Positions 15,855 to 24,020 of a DNA stretch of 64,000 nucleotides are shown piece after piece (positions within the stretch are counted from its first letter, which is position 1; every line of letters begins with the position of its first letter). The position numbers and the translations under genes were made by a program. This stretch comes from Streptomyces ficellus (GTDB taxonomy: Bacteria > Actinomycetota > Actinomycetes > Streptomycetales > Streptomycetaceae): positions 124,001 through 188,000 of the forward strand of contig NZ_JAUEPL010000007.1 of assembly GCF_030406405.1 (NCBI RefSeq). Reading direction: 5' to 3'. The notes beneath the pieces are model-generated. The model was given only the letters and a program-made list of their open reading frames with translations. It searched no databases and had not been told where the DNA came from.

Positions 15855-17258
15855 CTAGGTCAAGTACTGGCAGGTGGAGCGCGGGACGTAGACGCCGTGT
15901 CCGGACCGGCCGGTGAAGGTGCGCCGGTCGATGACGACATGGCCGCGCGACAGGACGGTCTCGACCTGTCCGGTGACGGTCTTCCCCTCGTACGCGGAGT
16001 AGTCGACGTTCATGTGCTGGGTCTCGACGGACAGGGTCTGCTGGACGTGCGGGTCGTAGATGACGACGTCGGCGTCGGCGCCGGGCGCGATGGTGCCCTT
16101 CTTCGGGTACAGGCCGAACATCCGGGCCGGGGTCGCGCAGGCGATCTCGATCCAGCGGCGGCGGCTGATGTGGCCGTCCACGACGGCCTGGTGGAGGAGG
16201 TCCATCCGGTTCTCCACGCCCGGCAGTCCGTTGGGGATCTTGGAGAAGTCGCCGCGGCCCAGCTCCTTCTGGCCGGTGAAGCAGAACGGGCAGTGGTCGG
16301 TGGAGACGACCTGGAGGTCGTTGGTGCGCAGCCCGCGCCACAGGGCCGCCTGGTGCTCGCGCGGCCTCAGCGGCGTACTGCACACGTACTTGGCGCCTTC
16401 GAAGCCGGGCTCGGCGAGGTTGTCGGTGGAGAGGAAGAGGTACTGGGGGCAGGTTTCGCCGAAGACGTTGAGGCCCTTGTCGCGGGCGGCGGCCAGTTCT
16501 GCGACGGCCTCCTCGGCGGAGACGTGCACCACGTACAGCGGCGCGTCGGCGACCCGGGCGAGCTGGATGGCGCGGTGGGTGGCCTCCGCCTCCAGCAGGA
16601 CCTTGCGTACCTCGCCGTGGTAGCGGGGGTCGGTCTCGCCACGGGCCAGGGCCTGTTCCACGAGGACGTCGATGGCGATGCCGTTCTCGGCGTGCATCAT
16701 GATCAGCCCGCCGTTCACCGACGCGCGCTGCATGGCGCGCAGGATCTGGCCGTCGTCGCTGTAGAAGACGCCGGGGTAGGCCATGAAGAGCTTGAAGGAC
16801 GTGACGCCCTCCTCCACCAGCAGGTCCATCTCCTTGAGGGAGGACTCGTTGACGTCGGAGAGGATCATGTGGAAGGCGTAGTCGATGGCGCACTTGCCGT
16901 CGGCCTTGGCGTGCCAGGCGTCCAGGCCGTCGCGCAGCGGGTGGCCCATGGACTGGACGGCGAAGTCCACGATGGTGGTGGTGCCGCCCCACGCGGCGGC
17001 GCGCGTGCCGGTGTCGAAGTCGTCGGAGGCGAAGGTTCCGCCGAAGGGCAGTTCCATGTGGGTGTGGGCGTCGACGCCGCCCGGGATGACGTACTTGCCG
17101 GTCGCGTCGATCGTCCGGTCGGCGGTCCAGGTTTCGGCGGCGGCCGTGCCGTGGGCGGCGAGCGCGGCGATGCGGCCGTCCTCGATCAGGACGTCGGCGT
17201 GGATCTCGTCGGCGGCGGTGACGACGAGGCCGCCGGAGATGAGGGTGCGGTTGCTCAT
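15855..17258 (-). CDS. hydA: dihydropyrimidinase / D-hydantoinase
   Basis: Zn-dependent cyclic amidohydrolase, 467 aa, opening 5,6-dihydrouracil/dihydrothymine (or 5-substituted hydantoins). Seen: the first metal ligands in GGVDAHTHME, the lysine that is carboxylated in SFKLFMAYPG, His in MMHAENG and VVHVSAEEA, and Asp in VSTDHCPF. It is the central gene of an operon that also encodes the next two enzymes of reductive pyrimidine breakdown. Start ATG 17258, 22 nt after the aminotransferase stop. Confidence 0.94.
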   Translation of the reverse strand: MSNRTLISGGLVVTAADEIHADVLIEDGRIAALAAHGTAAAETWTADRTIDATGKYVIPGGVDAHTHMELPFGGTFASDDFDTGTRAAAWGGTTTIVDFAVQSMGHPLRDGLDAWHAKADGKCAIDYAFHMILSDVNESSLKEMDLLVEEGVTSFKLFMAYPGVFYSDDGQILRAMQRASVNGGLIMMHAENGIAIDVLVEQALARGETDPRYHGEVRKVLLEAEATHRAIQLARVADAPLYVVHVSAEEAVAELAAARDKGLNVFGETCPQYLFLSTDNLAEPGFEGAKYVCSTPLRPREHQAALWRGLRTNDLQVVSTDHCPFCFTGQKELGRGDFSKIPNGLPGVENRMDLLHQAVVDGHISRRRWIEIACATPARMFGLYPKKGTIAPGADADVVIYDPHVQQTLSVETQHMNVDYSAYEGKTVTGQVETVLSRGHVVIDRRTFTGRSGHGVYVPRSTCQYLT

Positions 17259-17280
17259 GGGTTTCGGCCCCCTTGCCGGA

Positions 17281-18561
17281 TCAGACGGAACGCAGCGCCC
17301 GTTCGAGGATGGCGGCGCCCTCCTCGGCCTCGGCGACGGTCAGGGAGAGCGGCGGGGCGATGCGCAGGGCGCTGGTGTTGTGGCCGCCGCCCTTGCCGAT
17401 GAGCAGGCCGCCCTCACGTGCCGCTTCGAGGACGGCCGCGGCCGCCTTCGGGTGGGCCTCGTCCGTGCCGGGTTTCACCAGTTCGACGCCGATCATCAGG
17501 CCGCGGCCGCGCACTTCGCGTACGAGGTCGCTGCTCGCGCCGATGGCGCGCAGCCGCTCGATGAGCAGGCCGCCGACGCGGCGGGCGTTGCCCTGGAGGT
17601 CGTGTTCCAGGAGGTACGAGAGGTTGGCGAGGCCCGCGACCATGGTGATGGGTGAACCGCCGAAGGTGGAGATGGAGTTGGCGGTCAGGCAGTTCATCAC
17701 CTCGGCCCGGGCGACGACTCCCCCGATGGACATGCCGTTGCCGATGCCCTTGGCGAAGGTGAGGATGTCGGGCGGGCCGCTCGCGGCGTGCGCCTGCCAG
17801 CCCCAGAAGTGGTCGCCGGTGCGGCCCCACCCGGTCTGCACCTCGTCGGCGATCCACAGGATGCCGTGCCGGCTCAGTACGTCGCGGAAGGCGGCGTACA
17901 GCCCGTCGGGCGGGGAGGTGAAGCCGCCGACGCCCTGGATGGGTTCGGCGATCAGCGCGGCGACCTCGCCGGTGTGACCGAGCAGGTCCTCCAGGTCGGC
18001 GACGCACGCCTCGATGAACCGGGCGTCGGTGAGGTGGGCGTAGGGGCCGCGGGTGCGGACGCCGCCGTGCACGTACAGCGTCTGGAGCGGCGAGAGGGTG
18101 GTCGGCGTCCAGGCGCGGTTGCCGGTGACGGAGACGGCGGAGAAGGACCGGCCGTGGTAGCTGTTGCGCATCGCCAGGATCTGGTTGCTACGGCGGTACG
18201 TGGTGGCCAGCAGCAGGGCGGTGTCATTCGCCTCCGTACCGGACGTGGTGAAGAAGACGCGGGCGTCGGGGATGCCGGAGAGGTGCGCGACGCGTTCGGC
18301 GAGCTCCACCATGGGGCGGTTGAGGTAGAGGGTGGAGGAGTGGATGATCCGCGCGGCCTGCTCGCTGACGGCCTTGGTGACCTCGGGGAGGGCGTGGGCG
18401 GTCATGGTGGTGAGGATGCCGCCGAAGAAGTCGAGGTAGCGCTTGCCGTCGGCGTCCCAGACGTGCCGGCCCTCGCCGTGGGTGATCTCGATGGGGTCCT
18501 GGTAGTAGAGCGAGACCCAGTCGGGGATGACGGCCTTGTGGCGGGCGTACAGGTCGGTCAT
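17281..18561 (-). CDS. class-III aminotransferase, predicted beta-alanine/omega-amino acid aminotransferase
   Basis: PLP enzyme of 426 aa. The PLP lysine is about residue 271 in TFAKGIGNGMSIGG; SGTEANDTALLLA, IADEVQTGWGRTG and the C-terminal RIAPPLSLT block are class-III features. In this operon it would take the beta-alanine or beta-aminoisobutyrate released by beta-ureidopropionase to the semialdehyde. The ATG overlaps the stop of the upstream gene (TGATG), showing translational coupling. Substrate assignment rests on context. Confidence 0.87.
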   Translation of the reverse strand: MTDLYARHKAVIPDWVSLYYQDPIEITHGEGRHVWDADGKRYLDFFGGILTTMTAHALPEVTKAVSEQAARIIHSSTLYLNRPMVELAERVAHLSGIPDARVFFTTSGTEANDTALLLATTYRRSNQILAMRNSYHGRSFSAVSVTGNRAWTPTTLSPLQTLYVHGGVRTRGPYAHLTDARFIEACVADLEDLLGHTGEVAALIAEPIQGVGGFTSPPDGLYAAFRDVLSRHGILWIADEVQTGWGRTGDHFWGWQAHAASGPPDILTFAKGIGNGMSIGGVVARAEVMNCLTANSISTFGGSPITMVAGLANLSYLLEHDLQGNARRVGGLLIERLRAIGASSDLVREVRGRGLMIGVELVKPGTDEAHPKAAAAVLEAAREGGLLIGKGGGHNTSALRIAPPLSLTVAEAEEGAAILERALRSV

Positions 18562-19403
18562 CACGGCTTCACCAGCCCCTCGTAGGCGTCGGGGCGGCGG
18601 TCCCGGTAGAACGCCCATGTCTGCCGTACGTCGTCGATGAGACGGAAGTCGAGGTCGCGGACGACCAGTTCCTCCTCCTTGTCGGAGGCGAGGTCGCCGA
18701 CGAACTGGCCGCGCGGGTCGACGAAGTAGCTGGTGCCGTAGAAGTCGTTGTCCCCGTACTCCTCGCGGCCGACGCGGTTGATGGCGGCGATGAAGTATTC
18801 GTTGGCGACGGCGGCGGCGGGCTGCTCCAGCTGCCAGAGGTGGGAGGAGAGCCCGCGGTGGGTGGCGGAGGGGTTGTAGACCAACTGCGCGCCGGCGAGT
18901 CCGAGTTGGCGCCAGCCCTCGGGGAAGTGGCGGTCGTAGCAGATGTAGACGCCGACCTTGCCGGCGGCGGTGTCGAAGACCGGCCAGCCGAGGTTGCCGG
19001 GCCGGAAGTAGAACTTCTCCCAGAAGCCCCTGACCTGCGGGATGTGGTGCTTGCGGTACTTGCCGAGATAGGAGCCGTCGGCGTCGATCACGGCGGCGGT
19101 GTTGTAGTAGAAGCCCGCGCCCTCGATCTCGAAGACCGGGACGACGATCACCATGCCGGTCTCGCGCGCCAGGTCCCGCATGCGGCGGACGGTCGGGCCG
19201 TCCGGGACGGGCTCGGCCCAGCGGTAGTGCTCGGGCTCCTGGACCTGGCAGAAGTAGGGGGCGTTGAACACCTCCTGAAAACCGATGATCTTGGCGCCCT
19301 GCCGGGCCGCCTCGCGGGCGTGCTCCTCATGCTTGGCGATCATGGACTCGGTGTCGCCGGTCCAGGTCGCCTGGACGAGGGCGGCGCGCACGATGTGGGA
19401 CAT
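18561..19403 (-). CDS. carbon-nitrogen hydrolase, predicted beta-ureidopropionase
   Basis: Nitrilase-superfamily amidase, 280 aa, predicted to hydrolyse N-carbamoyl-beta-alanine to beta-alanine, CO2 and ammonia. The Glu-Lys-Cys triad is visible: GFQEVFNAPYF, KYRKHHIPQ, and Cys155 in YICYDRHFPEGWR. ATG 19403 is fixed by AAGGAG 7 nt upstream; the longer frame (MPKEQL) includes the RBS itself. It is the first gene of the operon, with a symmetrical CTACG-containing site 34-58 nt upstream of its start. Confidence 0.9.
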   Translation of the reverse strand: MSHIVRAALVQATWTGDTESMIAKHEEHAREAARQGAKIIGFQEVFNAPYFCQVQEPEHYRWAEPVPDGPTVRRMRDLARETGMVIVVPVFEIEGAGFYYNTAAVIDADGSYLGKYRKHHIPQVRGFWEKFYFRPGNLGWPVFDTAAGKVGVYICYDRHFPEGWRQLGLAGAQLVYNPSATHRGLSSHLWQLEQPAAAVANEYFIAAINRVGREEYGDNDFYGTSYFVDPRGQFVGDLASDKEEELVVRDLDFRLIDDVRQTWAFYRDRRPDAYEGLVKP

Positions 19404-19436
19404 GAGCTGCTCCTTCGGCACGGCGTCAGAGAGCCT

Positions 19437-19461
19437 CTACGCACGTAGACGGGGTGCGTAG
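19437..19461 (-). promoter_or_regulatory. candidate operator with three CTACG half-sites
   Basis: CTACGCAC (19437-19444) and its exact complement GTGCGTAG (19454-19461) form an 8-bp inverted repeat with a 9-nt gap. Inside, CTACG-CA-CGTAG is a second perfect palindrome. The site lies 34-58 nt upstream of the pyrimidine operon's first ATG, where a repressor or activator would act. Confidence 0.5.
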
Positions 19462-19577
19462 GAAGCGAACGTAAGCCTCGTCACATCCCTGGGCAAGACC
19501 ACCGCCATTAACCGCCGGAGTCGATCATGTTTCGTACCCGAGTGGTCCATATCGGCCAGGATTCCGCAGGTTGCCGG

Positions 19578-21113
19578 TCAGGCTCCGGCCAGGCCCGCGA
19601 CGCGCAGCGCGTGCATGAGGTCGCGCTCGTGCGACGGCGGCATACCGGCGGCGCGGACGGCGTCCAGCAGGTGCGGTACCAGGCGGTGCGGGGCGTACGC
19701 GGCGAGGTGGGCGGCGTCCTCGGCGGTGCGGGACTGCACGAAGGCGTATATCAGCGCGCGGGCGTGCGCCTCCCGGCCGCCCTCGTCGAGCGCGAGCACG
19801 GCGGCGGCCGTCTCGCCCGTGGGGCGGGCCACGCCCTGGCGCAGCAGTTGCCGGGCGTCCTGCTCCCGGCCCGCCTCGGTGAGCGCCTCGGCGAGGCCGG
19901 GGAGCCGCTCGGGCGGCAGGGACGCGGCCTCCCACAGGAGCGTGGCCCAGTCGGGGGCGAGACCGGCGCGGTGCAGCTCGGCGGCGAGCAGGGGCAGCCG
20001 GGCGGCGGGCCGGGCGGCTGCCTCGCAGAGCAGGGCGTGCGCCTCACCGCTCCGGCCCTCGGCGCGAAGGCGCAGCAGCGCGGCGACGGTCTCGCGGGCG
20101 GTGTCGTCCTCGTCCTCGTACGGCTGGGGGCGTGCCTGCTCCTGGAGCTGGGGCTTCGGGTGCTGCTGTGGCGGCGGCTGCTGGCCGCCCCCACCGAACC
20201 GGGCGCCACGCGGGACGGCGGCGACGGGCAGGTCGGGTACGGGGGCGGGGGCGTCGTCCAGGAGGGCGTCGTCGTCCTCGACCCAGGCGTATCGCGCGCC
20301 TCGGGGGCGTCTGCGGCCGCCGGCGGAGTCGGTACGGCTCCGCTTCCGGACGCCGCCGGGGTCGGGGGCGGCGGGCGGGGCGGGCGTTTCGGGCGGGGCG
20401 TCCCGGGCGGGCGTCTCATGCGGGGCGGGCGTTTCGGGCGGGGCGTCCCGGGCGGGCGTCTCATGCGGGGCGGGCGTTCCGGGCACCGCGTCCCGGGCGG
20501 GCGTTTCGGGCGGGGCGTCCCGGGCGGGCGTCTCATGCGGGGCGGGCGTTCCGGGCACCGCGTCCCGGGCGGGCGACTGGCGCGGGGCCGGCGCCTCGCG
20601 CGCCGCGTGGTCCAGGGCCGCCAGGCGGGCGCCCAGCTCCTCGATGCGGGCCGTGGCCCTGGCATGGTCGTCGCGCACCCAGGCCAGGTCGTGGATCAGC
20701 CGTTCCGCGGCCGGGGAGCCCTCCGGGACCCTCCCCAGCATGGCCACCAGTTCCTCGCCGCGCCCCGCCGCGCTCGCCTGCTCCCGCACCATCAGCTCAA
20801 GCCGCTCCCGCAGCGCCTCGCGGCCGCCCGGGCGCCGGTCATGGGCGGCGGTCGCGGCGGCGTGCAGCTGCCGCCCCCGTACCGTCTCGGCCTCCGCCGC
20901 CGCGGCGCCCCGCACGGCGGCCAGGTCGTGGAGCAGCGCCTCCACCACGTCCCAGGGCGGGACCTCCGCGCCGGCGAGGCAGGCCCGCAGTCCCTCGGCG
21001 TCGCGCTGCCAGAAGACGCCGTACCAGCCGCCGCCCTGGTCGAGCAGTCGCGTCAGGTCTGTCAGCCAGCGCGCGAACGCGCCTGTGCTCTCCGGGAGTT
21101 GTCGCTGCGCCAT
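19578..21113 (-). CDS. large hypothetical protein with Pro/Ala repeat linker and helical repeats
   Basis: 511 aa, not recognised. Residues about 1-175 are helical (LTDLTRLLDQGGGWYGVFWQ). Residues about 178-245 are a Pro-rich repeat built from TPARDAPPE, TPARDAVPG and TPAPHE modules. About 250-340 is a charged, low-complexity Gln/Pro-rich section. The C-terminal 170 residues form degenerate helical pairs (ALLRLRAEGRSGEAHALL, LAEALTEAGREQDARQLL) resembling TPR/PPR-like alpha-solenoids. No signal or membrane segment. Probably a cytosolic scaffold; this is inference. ATG 21113. Confidence 0.75.
   Translation of the reverse strand: MAQRQLPESTGAFARWLTDLTRLLDQGGGWYGVFWQRDAEGLRACLAGAEVPPWDVVEALLHDLAAVRGAAAAEAETVRGRQLHAAATAAHDRRPGGREALRERLELMVREQASAAGRGEELVAMLGRVPEGSPAAERLIHDLAWVRDDHARATARIEELGARLAALDHAAREAPAPRQSPARDAVPGTPAPHETPARDAPPETPARDAVPGTPAPHETPARDAPPETPAPHETPARDAPPETPAPPAAPDPGGVRKRSRTDSAGGRRRPRGARYAWVEDDDALLDDAPAPVPDLPVAAVPRGARFGGGGQQPPPQQHPKPQLQEQARPQPYEDEDDTARETVAALLRLRAEGRSGEAHALLCEAAARPAARLPLLAAELHRAGLAPDWATLLWEAASLPPERLPGLAEALTEAGREQDARQLLRQGVARPTGETAAAVLALDEGGREAHARALIYAFVQSRTAEDAAHLAAYAPHRLVPHLLDAVRAAGMPPSHERDLMHALRVAGLAGA
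20383..20580 (-). repeat. in-frame minisatellite within the 511-aa gene
   Basis: Near-identical units made of GGCGGGGCGTCCCGGGCG, GGCGTCTCATGCGGGGC and GGCGTTCCGGGCACCGC alternate over about 200 bases. The units keep the reading frame and give a periodic Pro-Ala-Arg-Asp/Glu linker. Near identity at DNA level suggests recent slippage or recombination. Confidence 0.85.
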
Positions 21114-21186
21114 GTACGCCCCTGCCCACTGCGGTTCGGAACCTTCCGGTCCGCACGCATTGGACCGCAGCCGTGTTACGGCAGGG

Positions 21187-21363
21187 CTACAGGGGCTTTT
21201 CGGGCGGGAACTTGACGGCGATCCCCACATGGGGCCGCTTGCCGCGCCGTACCGGCGTCGCGGGCAGGTGGACCAGCCAGAACTGCCAGGTGCCAGGGCT
21301 GGGAACCCCGGAGCAGATCACGCACGCCCCGTACGCGGCCGAGCGGCGCCCACCCCACCTCAC
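21187..21363 (-). CDS. possible short ORF or C-terminal gene remnant, 58 aa
   Basis: Low support. The minus strand is open from 21447 to a stop at 21187. From a GTG at 21363 it reads as a protein-like sequence with a CVIC pair, then PGTWQFWLVHLP and a basic KRPHVGIAVKFPPEKPL end. No RBS was seen. It occupies the otherwise empty 334 bases between the 511-aa gene and the GNAT gene, and may be the tail of a decayed gene. Confidence 0.25.
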   Translation of the reverse strand: MRWGGRRSAAYGACVICSGVPSPGTWQFWLVHLPATPVRRGKRPHVGIAVKFPPEKPL

Positions 21364-21422
21364 TCCGGGCGAGACCGCCCGGCAGGTGCAGCGCTCGGGA
21401 GCCGAGGTCGTCCATCGACGTG

Positions 21423-21458
21423 CAGTAGAGGCGTTCAGTAGAGGCGTTCAGTAGAGGA
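21423..21458 (-). repeat. 13-bp tandem repeat spanning the GNAT stop codon
   Basis: CAGTAGAGGCGTT (plus strand) occurs 2.7 times in a row. On the minus strand the unit contains CTCTACTGA, the last two codons and stop of the GNAT gene, so a second TGA follows 13 nt later in another frame. Confidence 0.8.
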
Positions 21459-22305
21459 CGGACGGCAGGTATGCCCCCGTCGGCTCGTTGTAGAGCCCGA
21501 TGGTCATCAGGCTCATGAGCTGCTGCACCTTGAGCCCGCCGCGCAGGCACCACTGCAGGAGGGCGCTGTCGCGGGCGGGGACGAGGATGCCCGGTCCACC
21601 GAAGGCGGGGGCCGAGGCGATGAGCGCTCTGATGTCCTCGCTCGTCTCACCGACCGCGTGTGCGAAGAAGGACAGGTCCGTGGCGTACCCGGTGATGCGC
21701 CCGTCATGCTCGGTCACGCGGGCCGTGCCCGCCTTGAGCGCGTCCGCGACCTCTCCGCCGCGGTCCACGCCGTGGACTTTGCGGCACACTTCGTTGCAGG
21801 CCGCGAGGTCCGCGTCGGTGGCCGGCCGGACCTCATAGCCGGGCACACTCCCTCCGATCGGCGGTCCCTGCAGGCAGGCCACCGTCTCCCGGAACTCGAA
21901 CCCGAGCCCGGCGTAGAGGGCGAACGACCGGCAGTGGTAGCCGCTCTGCAGCAGCCGGATGCCGGGCGCCTGCCGCTCGGCCGCCCGCCGCATGACGTCG
22001 AGCATGAGCCGGCGCCCGACCCCGCCGTTCTGGACGCCTTGGTCCACGGTGACCGGACCGACGCCGACCACGGGTGACCGCTCGTCGAGGACGTTGCTGC
22101 CCACGATCCTGCTGTCGAGTTCGGCGACCACGGTGTAGAAGCCCGGGTGGTCCAGCATCATCTCGAACATGCCCGTCGGCGCTTCGGGGCCCGGCATGTC
22201 GGCCGGGAACCCGTGCTCGCGGGCGATCCCGGCGAAGGCCTCGAAGCAGATCCTGCCGCATTCCCGGGCGTCCTCGGCCCTTCCCCTGCGCAGTACGAGA
22301 GCCAC
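21448..22305 (-). CDS. GNAT family N-acetyltransferase, two-domain
   Basis: Acetyl-CoA-dependent acyltransferase, about 285 aa. The N-terminal GNAT domain shows the acetyl-CoA loop QNGGVGRRLM; the C-terminal half reads as a second, degenerate GNAT-like domain ending in a Met/Tyr-rich tail. Start choice: GAAGGAG is only 2 nt from the ATG at 22311 but 8 nt from the GTG at 22305, so GTG is preferred. Substrate unknown. It is divergent from the permease operon. Confidence 0.8.
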   Translation of the reverse strand: MALVLRRGRAEDARECGRICFEAFAGIAREHGFPADMPGPEAPTGMFEMMLDHPGFYTVVAELDSRIVGSNVLDERSPVVGVGPVTVDQGVQNGGVGRRLMLDVMRRAAERQAPGIRLLQSGYHCRSFALYAGLGFEFRETVACLQGPPIGGSVPGYEVRPATDADLAACNEVCRKVHGVDRGGEVADALKAGTARVTEHDGRITGYATDLSFFAHAVGETSEDIRALIASAPAFGGPGILVPARDSALLQWCLRGGLKVQQLMSLMTIGLYNEPTGAYLPSVLY

Positions 22306-22427
22306 GATCATGTCTCCTTCCCGGCAGCGGGGCCGCCACCGAAAGCTCCCTTTCCATCGAACGCGCCCGCCATGCGAGCGGCAATCGGGCCGCGGCATGG
22401 TGCCGCAGGGGCTGCCGTACAGATCTC

Positions 22428-22456
22428 TTGACGCGCCCCCCGCGCGCTCACATACT
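22428..22456 (+). promoter_or_regulatory. candidate housekeeping promoter of the permease operon
   Basis: TTGACG (22428-22433), 17-nt spacer, CATACT (22451-22456). This is close to the sigma-70/HrdB pattern. The predicted transcription start falls inside the palindrome at 22460-22477. Confidence 0.55.
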
Positions 22457-22459
22457 GGC

Positions 22460-22477
22460 GGCCAAATCGATTTGGCC
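22460..22477. promoter_or_regulatory. perfect 18-bp palindrome, candidate LacI-type operator
   Basis: GGCCAAATCGATTTGGCC is its own complement and has the central CG typical of LacI-family operators. It begins 4 nt after the predicted -10 box and ends 67 nt before the permease GTG, an ideal position for repression. A LacI-family gene lies at the far end of the same cluster. Confidence 0.7.
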
Positions 22478-22544
22478 ACCGGGTCCGCCCCCGTCTCGGG
22501 TGGAGCGCGGCCATATCCCGGAGCGAGCCGAACGGAGCTCGAAC

Positions 22545-24020
22545 GTGTCCACTCCACGCCCGACGTCCCCCCGCCCCGCAGAGACCGAGCCGCCCCACCC
22601 CACGCCGACGCCACACCCCCACGCCGACACCGACACCGACACCGACGCCGGTGCCGACGCCCAGTCCACCACCCCCACCCACCCCGTGGACGAGTCCCGT
22701 CCGCTCGGGAAGATCCTGCTGTTCGGGATTCAGCACGTGCTCGTCATGGCGGCGACGCCCATCTCCGCGATCTTCCTGATGAGCGCGACGCTCGGGCTCG
22801 GTCCCGGCCTGACCGTCGATCTGCTCTCGGCCGCCTTCGTGCTCTCCGGGATCGGGTCCCTGATCCAGTCGCTCGGGCCGTGGAAGTTCGGGCCGAGGCT
22901 GCCGTTCGTCATGCTGCCCGGTGGCGCGCCGCTCATCCTCTTCCTGGCCATCGCCGAACAGCATGGGCTGCCCACCGCCACCGGCGCGGTGATCATCACC
23001 GCCGCGTTCTACTTCGTCGTCCTGCCCGTCTTCTCCCGGCTGCTGGCGTTCTTCCCCGCCCTCGTCATCGGCACGATGATCGTCATCGTCGGCGTGAACC
23101 TGGTGAAGGTCGGCGCCGTGCTGGTCACCGGCCGCCCGGGGCAACCCGGTTTCGCCGACCCGGCGAACCTCCTCCTGGGTATGGCGACGATCGGCTTCAC
23201 CGTCGCCTTCTACGTCCTGTTCACCGGCGTACTGCGCCAACTCGCCGTCATGCTCGGTCTGATCGCCGGTACGGTCCTCGCCTTCCTCCTCGGTGGCGTG
23301 GACTTCGGCCGGGTCACCGAGGGCGGACTCGTGAACCTCCCGCAGGCGCTGCCGTTCGGCTCACCCGAGTTCAACCTGCTCGCCGCGCTGCCGCTGATGC
23401 TGTACAGCCTCGCGTCCATGGCGGAGGCCACCGGCCAGACCGTGATCAACGCGGAGGCGGTGGGCAAGGACATCGACAAGCGCGCGGACGTGCCCAAGAC
23501 CATCCGGGGCGACGCGGTCACCTCCCTGTTCGGCGGGTTCTTCGGCCTGCCGCTGATGGTGACCAGCGGCGAGAACATCGGCATCGTCCGCGTCACGGGC
23601 GTACGCAGCCGGTTCGTGACCGCCGCCGCCGGCGTCGTCCTCATCGTCATCGGCTTCCTGGCGCCCGTCACGCGCGCGATCAGTGTCATCCCGTCGGCCG
23701 TCGTCGGCGGCACCGCCATGGTGGTCTTCGCCGTGATCACGGTGCTCGGCGTGCAGATGCTCGGACGGGCCGGGGAGCTGGACCGCCACACCAACACCTT
23801 CATCTGTGCCGTCGCCCTCGCGCTCGGGCTGCTGCCCATCCTCATCCCCGGTGTGTACGGCGGGTTCCCGCCGAACGCCCGGATCCTCCTGGAGAGCGGT
23901 GTCGCGGTCGGGGCCTTCGTCGCCGCCGTCCTCAACATCCTCTTCCACCACGTCCGCCTCCCCCGCCCCAGCCCTCGCCCCCGTCCCCGTCCCCGTCCCC
24001 GTACCGAAAGCGACCGATGA
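22545..24020 (+). CDS. nucleobase:cation symporter-2 (xanthine/uracil permease family)
   Basis: Inner-membrane purine/pyrimidine importer of 491 aa with about 12-14 membrane segments. Family blocks are FGIQHVLVMAATPISAIFL near residue 65, SMAEATGQTVINAEAVG and PLMVTSGENIGIVRVTGVRSR. These favour xanthine/uric-acid-type NCS2 members. Oddities: a 45-residue Pro/Thr/His/Asp-rich N-terminal tail with a (DT)n run and a C-terminal (PR)n tail. GTG 22545 has GGAG 7 nt upstream. ATGA overlap with the next gene. Confidence 0.9.
   Translation: MSTPRPTSPRPAETEPPHPTPTPHPHADTDTDTDAGADAQSTTPTHPVDESRPLGKILLFGIQHVLVMAATPISAIFLMSATLGLGPGLTVDLLSAAFVLSGIGSLIQSLGPWKFGPRLPFVMLPGGAPLILFLAIAEQHGLPTATGAVIITAAFYFVVLPVFSRLLAFFPALVIGTMIVIVGVNLVKVGAVLVTGRPGQPGFADPANLLLGMATIGFTVAFYVLFTGVLRQLAVMLGLIAGTVLAFLLGGVDFGRVTEGGLVNLPQALPFGSPEFNLLAALPLMLYSLASMAEATGQTVINAEAVGKDIDKRADVPKTIRGDAVTSLFGGFFGLPLMVTSGENIGIVRVTGVRSRFVTAAAGVVLIVIGFLAPVTRAISVIPSAVVGGTAMVVFAVITVLGVQMLGRAGELDRHTNTFICAVALALGLLPILIPGVYGGFPPNARILLESGVAVGAFVAAVLNILFHHVRLPRPSPRPRPRPRPRTESDR

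Noticed and set aside
14802..17402. 866-aa plus-strand frame opposite hydA and the LLM gene
   Set aside because: Antisense shadow with Gly/Val/Asp repeats; the minus-strand genes have intact catalytic motifs.
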